Origin: Amoebophrya sp. AT5.2
Lineage: Eukaryota; Sar; Dinophyceae; Syndiniales; Amoebophryaceae
DNA: 13,285 bases
Assembly (NCBI GenBank): GCA_005223375.1
Contig: RXOD01005602.1
Coordinates: 1 to 13,285, forward strand
Direction of reading: 5' to 3'
The position numbers and the translations under genes were made by a program. The notes below the pieces were generated by a model that worked only from the letters and a program-made list of their open reading frames with translations, ran no database searches and was not told the DNA's origin. Numbering within the stretch: the stretch's first letter is position 1; each line of letters starts with the position of its first letter. Below are positions 9,363-13,285 of the stretch, in pieces.

Positions 9363-10735
9363 ATGTTTGCATCCCTTTCGGAGGCACTGAAGGCGGCTCT
9401 TCCATCTCCACTTTATGGCTGGCTGTATGACGACTACGACATAGGCATAGCACCGGATCATCAGAATCACGACGTAGTAGATGACGTAGCAGCTCGTCTA
9501 CACGCGGCGGAAGAAGTATATGAAGTAGAGAAAGAGGATGCCCAAGATGAACTACTTGTAGAAGACAGCGGTTCCGCTCAAGTATCGGATCATGGTCACC
9601 AGGACGATACTGGCTTCCCCGGAGATGAGGATGAGAGCGCAGCCTCAACGTCCACGCCCGAGGAACAAGCTGAAGACCTCCCAGACCAGGTAGACGGCGA
9701 CAGCACCCTTCTCGGCGTGGACGAGGAGGGAGAGGACGACGAGGAGAGCGCGTCTACAACAACCTCTACCTCGTCCTCCTCGACTGCCGCTGCTTCTCCA
9801 TCTTCTCCCCCAGATCTCGGCGTCGCCGTCGGACGGAACCGGAAGAGCAGCGAAGGGCGGGCCCCCCGCTCCCGCTACACCACCAGTACTATGTCTTTAC
9901 CGGAGGTGCGAGTGAAGCCGTCTGCTCGGTTTACGGCGGAGGTGGTAGTGCTGATCACGACGTTGGGGACGAAGCGGACCGAGTTCAACGCGGGGCAGCG
10001 GGCGCGCGACCTCCTCGAAATCAAGCGGGCGCACCACAAAATTATTGACTTCAATCGAGACGCAAGGGCGCAGAGTACTTCCACCTTTCTTTTTACTTTA
10101 TGTTGCTCTACTTTACGTTCTTTTAGGACGTTCGTTGGTTCATCGCTCGACCGGCTCGAAGGCTTGCTTTTGGTGTCCAAGCAACGAAGAAAATCAAAGA
10201 TGAAAATCCAAAATGATGACGATGATCCATAGATATCCAACTCCAACCACCAGCCACCGCCGTGCAGGGGAAGGCTATTGCGAAGTTATCGAGCGAGGAG
10301 AGCAAGTACCGGCGGCTTCACACCGACGACGACGACGATTTGATTCTGCCGCAGATTTTCATAGACGGGCTGTACGTTGGCGACGCCGACGATTTGCAGG
10401 GGCTCGAAGACGACGGCCTACTAGACGACCTGCTGCTGAGGAAAAAATGCCCATCCCGAAACGGAAAAGCGGGGCTTTGTATTCTACTTTTTTGGTTCAA
10501 CTACTACTAAACTTGAACTTCGCTTCATTTTTCGATTTCGTTCCACCTTGTCTTGGTTCCTATTAACTCCATGGTTGTCCTTCCACTCGCAATTTTGCCA
10601 GGTGGCGCCGATCGTGGCCAAAACGAAATAGGGTGCGCGCGGTGTGGGGAGGCATTTTCCGAGTTGCTTCCGCAAGCGTTCACGATCGGACAAAAAATCC
10701 GGGAGTGCGAAGAGTACGAGCGGTTTGCTCCATAG
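9363..10735 (+). CDS. Acidic protein with glutaredoxin-like fold and Cys tail
   Basis: The model is join(9363..10074, 10254..10478, 10602..10735), 1071 nt, 356 residues. The ATG at 9363 is the first in frame. Residues about 20-180 are acidic and low complexity (Asp/Glu, then Ser/Thr/Ala). From about 192 a thioredoxin-fold pattern starts: strand EVVVLITTLGTKRTEF, helix RARDLLEIKRAHHK, strand IIDFNRD, then LPQIFIDGLYVGDADDL at about 267-283 with the cis-Pro typical of glutaredoxins, and a closing GLLDDLL helix. The site where glutaredoxins carry CPYC reads TTLGTKR, as in SH3BGRL proteins and in plant/GRXCR glutaredoxin-like Cys-rich proteins, so thiol-disulfide catalysis is doubtful. The C-terminus has CARC plus other Cys, possibly zinc-binding, as in GRXCR-type proteins. 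The first acceptor is uncertain: AG at 10252-10253 keeps phase with donor 10075, whereas CAG at 10267 does not. Function, partner and location are unknown. Confidence 0.75.
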
Positions 10736-11876
10736 CGCGTCGTGGTGATCCTGATCGCAGCTGTTGAGTCAGGGTCTTCCTCTGGTGGCGATACTAAGTT
10801 TATTCTTTTTTAATGCACGAGCACGACGACGACATGATGCACACCTCATTCTTATCGTGCCCACGACCAATGAAGATAGACGGGAAGGAGCGAGAGCGAC
10901 GCGCTTGCAACTGGGCTTCAAGCAGCGAAAAAACGAGGAAAATGCACAACCCCACTACAAGAACAAGACGACGACTTTCTATGAATATGCCAACCTCCTC
11001 GTCGTCCCCGACGCGACAAGCTGCAATCACATGCACGAAGACCACGAACTAGAGTGCTCGCCGCGGTTGATGATCAACATCACCGTGAACGGTTGATGCT
11101 TCACGTGATGAAGTTGTGATCAATCTTGTAAAAGATCAATCATTTCTCGGTGTGTTTGAATATATCGATTCCATTCGGTGCTGGTCGGGGTCCACAGAAT
11201 CGGTCCCGCAATCACGGGTATGGAGCAGTGATTTCATGAGATCATAATTCCGATCTGGCGGGTGCCAGTGGCATCTTTGCCGACTTTGCGCTGGTGATCC
11301 GGATGGTGCCTTTGATGCTTTTACTTAGCCTTCTGGTTTTTGCTCTGAGCTCAACAAACTCGCTAGCGTCTTCGTTTCTTTGTGCATCGGGATCTTCTTA
11401 CACAGAAACCGCCGCAGGCTGAAAACAAATAAAAAAAATAATTGATTTTTTGAGACGCTGCAACGCTTTGTTTTCTTTAAGTGAAAAAAAAGAGCAGTAG
11501 GTAGAAAAGGTCTCACGCACGAAGCCACGAGTAGTACAAACATCGGACCTAACCCTAACACAACAACAGGACGAACAGATACACACTGCTTACTATATGG
11601 AACGTTGTACTTAATTCTAATTTACAAGTCCGCCTTTCCCTTGCGGAATACGAATACCATACGGTGGCAACTTCAACTGCAAACTCCGACCTCAGCTCGT
11701 TGATGGTCGTGCACGACAACGTGCATATAGTTGATCTTCCATCGCCTTCAATTTAAGATACTTTCTGTATCCCACTTACCTTCCAAGTACTACGAGACAT
11801 AGTCATACTAGTATAGAAGAAGCTCAATAAATTCAAATTAATTATTCCTAGACATAGCGCTACGCTGAATTGCACG
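10736..11876. other. Intergenic region before the repeat-protein gene
   Basis: A 1141-bp AT-rich gap. The open stretches in it start from GTG or TTG rather than ATG and show no family signature. It holds an imperfect inverted repeat (11071-11122), a direct repeat GATCAATC (11118 and 11134), and a short CCTAACCCTAA near 11548. An in-frame TAG at 11814 closes the frame upstream of the ATG at 11877. No tRNA or other RNA gene is seen. Confidence 0.55.
11071..11122. repeat. Imperfect inverted repeat
   Basis: TGATCAACATCAC (11071-11083) pairs, with small bulges, with GTGATGAAGTTGTGATCA (11105-11122). It lies about 335-390 bp past the stop of the glutaredoxin-like gene, so it could be a transcript-end hairpin. 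The pairing is by eye. Confidence 0.4.
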
Positions 11877-13285
11877 ATGGAGGGGCGATGTCACGCCAGC
11901 GAGGATGAATTTCAACACGACGTGTATGCGTCGGCGGCTACTGTGGTGTCAACCCCGGATGCTTCTGGCGAGCAATCGCAATTCGATTACAATTACTCGC
12001 AATTTCAAGAAGAAGACGCTGACGCATTCACGGAGAACGATGACGAGAAAGACCTCACGGACGCCGCCGAACATCGGGTCGCGGGAAGCCGAACCACCCG
12101 CGGGATCGTGGGCACGACGGCTGTCTTGTGGTCCCTTGCGGGGTTTGTGGCCGCCGCGGCGATCATGTTGCTGTGCTCGTTCGAGTTCGGTTCCGTCCCA
12201 CATCTGCCCCAATTACCTGTTGCGAAAACGGACAACGTCAAGGAGGAGCACCACCTCCGGGTAGAACCACCTGGTGCGCCTGTGACGAGAGAAGGTGGTG
12301 GCAGGAGACATAACGGAGTAGACGTTCTTGTTGACGACGGCGGAAAAGGAGGCAGTGGCAACGGAGGAACCAGCGAGAATAATGGAGGTGCTGGCGGCGA
12401 CGGCCCCCGCGGTAAGGCGGCGGCGCCTGTGTTTGCGGGAGAGCCGCTGCCGAATTCACCACTAGCAGCCGCGCCTCTTGTTCGTTTCGCTGCTGGAGCA
12501 CGAGCTCCTCCCGCGAGCCCCTCTACCGCTCTACCGGGGCTCTTGCGGGGTGTTTCCTCTCGAGAGGCGGACGCCGACCCGGTTGTGCAAGAAGAGGGCC
12601 CCACATTCGGTGCGATTTCGTTTGCTGCAGCTCGTTCGCCGGGGCCGCAGCTTCGTCGACCTTCTGCGCAGCGTGAGCTGAGAGCACCGCTAGGTATCGA
12701 GGCGCGGGCCAGTGATCGTGAACGCGAGCCGAATCGCGCGGACCGTCGTCTAGTGGCGCCCGAGGGCACCCAACCCCGACCGGTGCCTTCACGTGCTGCG
12801 CACCCGGGCCCGTTGTGCGAATCTCCGGTTGCAGCTGGTGCCCCTCCTTGTCTCGTCCCTGCCGAAGCCGACGCATCCGGTAGAGCTGGTCTGGCCGGTG
12901 CTGCTGCCTCTCTACTACCGGGGTTGCGCGGGGGTGTTTCACCCGTAGAAGCAAACGCAGTTCCCGTTGTGCAAACGCCGGGCCCTGCATTTGGCGCGCG
13001 ACCGTCCATTGCAGCAGGAGGTGTGCCGCAGCCGCAACTCCGATCCCCCGCAGCACAATTTGTGGAGGATGAACCGCGTATCGGGGCGCGGGCCAGTGAT
13101 CGTGAACGCGAGCCGAATCGCGCGGACCGCCGTCTCGCAGCGGGAGCAGTAGCCCAGCCGGGACAGCCGCAACCTCTACGGCCGCCGCCTGCATCCGGCG
13201 GCGCGCATCAAGGACCGTTGTCCGCATCACCGGTTGGAGATATTAGCGCCGGACGTTATCTTCTGGCTCGTCCGCGGGGAGGGGC
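11877..13285 (+). CDS. Single-pass membrane protein with long repeats, 3' partial
   Basis: The frame is open for 469 codons from the ATG at 11877 and runs off the window. The context CACGATGG has G at +4, and an in-frame stop lies upstream at 11814. I do not recognise the family. Residues 1-64 are acidic with Gln/Tyr (QFDYNYSQFQEEDADAF). HRVAGSRTTRG is basic and leads into a membrane helix at about 76-100 (IVGTTAVLWSLAGFVAAAAIML). The positive-inside rule suggests a type II signal anchor with the C-terminus outside or luminal. A Gly/Asn/Asp-rich linker lies at about 140-180. The rest is Pro/Ala/Arg-rich and repeated with a 128-residue period: LPGLLRGVSSREADADPVVQ (219) matches LPGLRGGVSPVEANAVPVVQ (347). 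ARASDREREPNRADRRL occurs at 276-292 and 404-420. The opposite strand is also widely open, as expected in GC-rich repeat DNA, but this frame is longer and has an ATG, a membrane segment and protein-level repeats. An intron further on cannot be excluded. Confidence 0.7.
   Translation, partial: MEGRCHASEDEFQHDVYASAATVVSTPDASGEQSQFDYNYSQFQEEDADAFTENDDEKDLTDAAEHRVAGSRTTRGIVGTTAVLWSLAGFVAAAAIMLLCSFEFGSVPHLPQLPVAKTDNVKEEHHLRVEPPGAPVTREGGGRRHNGVDVLVDDGGKGGSGNGGTSENNGGAGGDGPRGKAAAPVFAGEPLPNSPLAAAPLVRFAAGARAPPASPSTALPGLLRGVSSREADADPVVQEEGPTFGAISFAAARSPGPQLRRPSAQRELRAPLGIEARASDREREPNRADRRLVAPEGTQPRPVPSRAAHPGPLCESPVAAGAPPCLVPAEADASGRAGLAGAAASLLPGLRGGVSPVEANAVPVVQTPGPAFGARPSIAAGGVPQPQLRSPAAQFVEDEPRIGARASDREREPNRADRRLAAGAVAQPGQPQPLRPPPASGGAHQGPLSASPVGDISAGRYLLARPRGG
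12531..12914 (+). repeat. Repeat unit 1 (384 bp, 128 codons)
   Basis: It starts at CTACCGGGG and is in register with a second copy exactly 384 bp downstream. It encodes LPGLLRGVS..., VVQ...GP.FGA, PQLR.P.AQ and the charged ARASDREREPNRADRRL block. A Pro/Ala stretch just before it (GARAPPASP) also resembles the end of the unit, hinting at an earlier partial copy. Confidence 0.75.
12695..12751 (+). repeat. 57-bp near-identical direct repeat, copy A
   Basis: It matches 13079-13135 at 55 of 57 bases, differing at 12700 (A/G) and 12746 (T/C, synonymous). It encodes the conserved charged block of the repeat unit. Confidence 0.9.
12915..13285 (+). repeat. Repeat unit 2 (cut by window end)
   Basis: Second copy of the 128-codon unit, beginning at CTACCGGGG. 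Similarity continues through FGA, PQLRSPAAQ and the charged block. It then carries about seven extra codons before GPLSASPVG, which matches GPLCESPVA of unit 1. The unit reaches or passes the window end, so the copy number is unknown. Confidence 0.7.
13079..13135 (+). repeat. 57-bp near-identical direct repeat, copy B
   Basis: Partner of 12695-12751, exactly 384 bp downstream and in the same reading frame. Confidence 0.9.

Noticed and set aside
10764..11096. A 110-codon + frame after the glutaredoxin-like gene
   Set aside because: It starts at TTG, not ATG, and has no recognisable domain. It could be an exon of an unseen gene but nothing supports that.
11105..11111. GTGATGA, matching a C/D snoRNA box C
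   Set aside because: No CTGA box D at a suitable distance, and the bases are better explained by the inverted repeat there.
11548..11560. CCTAACCCTAAC, telomere-like
   Set aside because: Fewer than two full copies; expected by chance in AT-rich sequence.
11325..11561. A 78-codon minus-strand frame with a hydrophobic start
   Set aside because: It begins with GTG. The hydrophobicity comes from A/T-rich homopolymer runs and no family signal is seen.
12005..13009. A 334-codon minus-strand frame over the repeat protein, plus a 235-codon frame at 12523-13230
   Set aside because: Both are shadows of a GC-rich repetitive + frame. They are Arg/Pro/Ala/Gly-rich throughout, with no domain or membrane segment, whereas the + frame is longer, has an ATG and has protein-level repeats.

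Overview
The window looks like compact nuclear DNA from a protist. GC-rich exons are broken by short (76 to 438 bp) GT-AG introns, separated by AT-richer gaps, and every gene I can support lies on the + strand. Splice boundaries were placed by eye from frame continuity, phase agreement and, for one gene, family homology. The intron style (donors GTA, often GTAC; acceptors usually followed by GT) together with the one-way gene order fits an alveolate of the dinoflagellate/syndinian kind (Amoebophrya-like). That placement is an inference; no spliced-leader gene or other diagnostic marker is visible.

Layout: (1) 21-3462, a six-exon gene for a basic, helical protein with one IQ-like motif and a long Gly/Ser/Ala-rich stretch near its C-terminus; its 5' end may lie outside the window. 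(2) 3463-4360, an AT-rich gap whose end holds a strong 3'-splice-like site 111 nt before the next ATG. (3) 4361-8642, a complete eight-exon cytosolic-type valyl-tRNA synthetase of 1065 residues, the only gene identified beyond doubt. (4) 8643-9362, a gap. (5) 9363-10735, a three-exon gene for an acidic protein ending in a glutaredoxin-like fold without the usual active-site cysteine, followed by a Cys tail. (6) 10736-11876, an AT-rich gap. (7) 11877 to the window end, a 469-codon frame that leaves the window still open: an acidic N-terminus, one membrane segment, and a Pro/Ala/Arg-rich domain built of about 128-residue repeats.

No shared pathway links the four genes: translation (ValRS), a redox-fold protein, an IQ-like protein and a membrane repeat protein. 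The most unusual signals are the duplicated AG|GT intron borders, short sequence blocks shared by different ValRS introns, a 14-15 nt motif (GCAGGA(A)GTTTTGAT) ahead of two start codons, and the terminal repeat protein with a nearly unchanged 57-bp block in otherwise diverged repeats. I found no rRNA, tRNA, CRISPR array, transposase or virus-like gene.
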